From Theristus sp. LFF4_11 (taxonomy: Eukaryota; Nematoda; Chromadorea; Monhysterida; Xyalidae), in assembly GCA_030248135.1 (NCBI GenBank), contig JASANC010000124.1, positions 62,001-126,000 on the forward strand: a DNA stretch of 64,000 nt, in the 5' to 3' direction. Below, in pieces: positions 63,609-64,000 of this stretch. Within the stretch, counting starts at the first letter, position 1; the number at the start of each line of letters is the position of its first letter. Made by a program: the position numbers and the translations under genes. The notes beneath the pieces were generated by a model. The model was not told where the DNA came from. It saw only the letters and a list, made by a program, of their open reading frames with translations, and ran no database searches.

Positions 63609-64000
63609 GTCATACTCAAAAAAGGCTTGCGAAGCGTTACGGCACTTACGAAACTTAAGACAAACAAAACAAAGTTTTGTAGGTTACCTGAGCTTCCTAA
63701 TGATTTCTGGAAAGCCAATTCTGCTAAATCACGTTTCGATCCGGCTGTTCATAAGCCGTATTTTGCCCACGATTTGAGCGCCTGTTGTTGCGTTTGCTTT
63801 TTGATGGAGCTTTTCCGACACTGGGCTGATTCTTTTTGGAAATCTAATTTTCGAGCTGTTTCGGTTTATGGCTCTGCAAAAATTTTCACTGTCTTTCAAT
63901 TTCGAAATTTTGTCGACGATCTGTTGAAACGGTTTGTCTTCGAATTGTCCGTTCTGACTCTCAAACGCTACTAATTATCCCCAGCTCAAGCCAAAAAAAG
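63609..64000. other. Right edge, no supported gene
   Basis: A plus-strand frame of about 115 codons (63627-63974) lacks an ATG start and shows no motif. The final bases (CTAATTATCCCCAGCTCAAG) resemble the inverted terminus of fold-back family X, so the window probably ends inside another repeat. Confidence 0.35.

Overview
The window is nuclear DNA of an animal. It carries interrupted genes with GT-AG introns, and its proteins include parkin, a peroxisomal Lon protease with a C-terminal SKL, an SLC22-type transporter and Maelstrom. Coding exons are richer in G+C than the AT-rich spacers. Most of the non-coding DNA is short inverted-repeat DNA transposons of mariner, hAT and Harbinger type. I saw no reverse transcriptase, rRNA gene, CRISPR array or bacterial operon. 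The phylum cannot be fixed from the sequence; a small invertebrate is likely.

Left part (1 to about 19.8 kb): one coding exon (1001-1536, minus) looks like the start of a Ser/Gln-rich regulatory protein running off the left edge. It is followed by about 18 kb with no gene I can support, ending in nested transposons (16.3-18.5 kb). CHMP3/VPS24 (ESCRT-III) follows on the minus strand at 19.8-21.6 kb. A dense block of fold-back repeats fills 22.1-25.4 kb.

Middle part (25.4-41.1 kb): two small single-pass membrane protein genes on the plus strand converge on LONP2 (27.2-34.2 kb, minus, 19 exons rebuilt to 852 codons). Next is an Asteroid/ASTE1-type XPG nuclease homologue (34.9-37.6 kb, minus). 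It shares a 632-bp divergent promoter region with parkin (38.2-41.1 kb, plus).

Right part (43.4-64 kb): alpha-tubulin (plus) converges on a LIM-domain gene (minus). Then come a Maelstrom homologue (51.6-55.2 kb, minus), a fold-back repeat block (55.3-57.8 kb), an SLC22 organic-ion transporter (58.7-62.0 kb, plus), and transposon debris to the right edge.

The genes do not form one pathway. They touch organelle quality control (parkin, LONP2), membrane remodelling (CHMP3), the cytoskeleton (tubulin, perhaps the LIM protein), solute transport, and transposon silencing in the germ line (Maelstrom). The main theme beyond the genes is how transposons build introns and intergenic DNA. One intron of LONP2 is almost wholly a mariner-type element. 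Another appears to take its 3' splice site from a GC-rich repeat. A nested element in the 17-18 kb mariner relic can be checked against an intact copy of its own insertion site.
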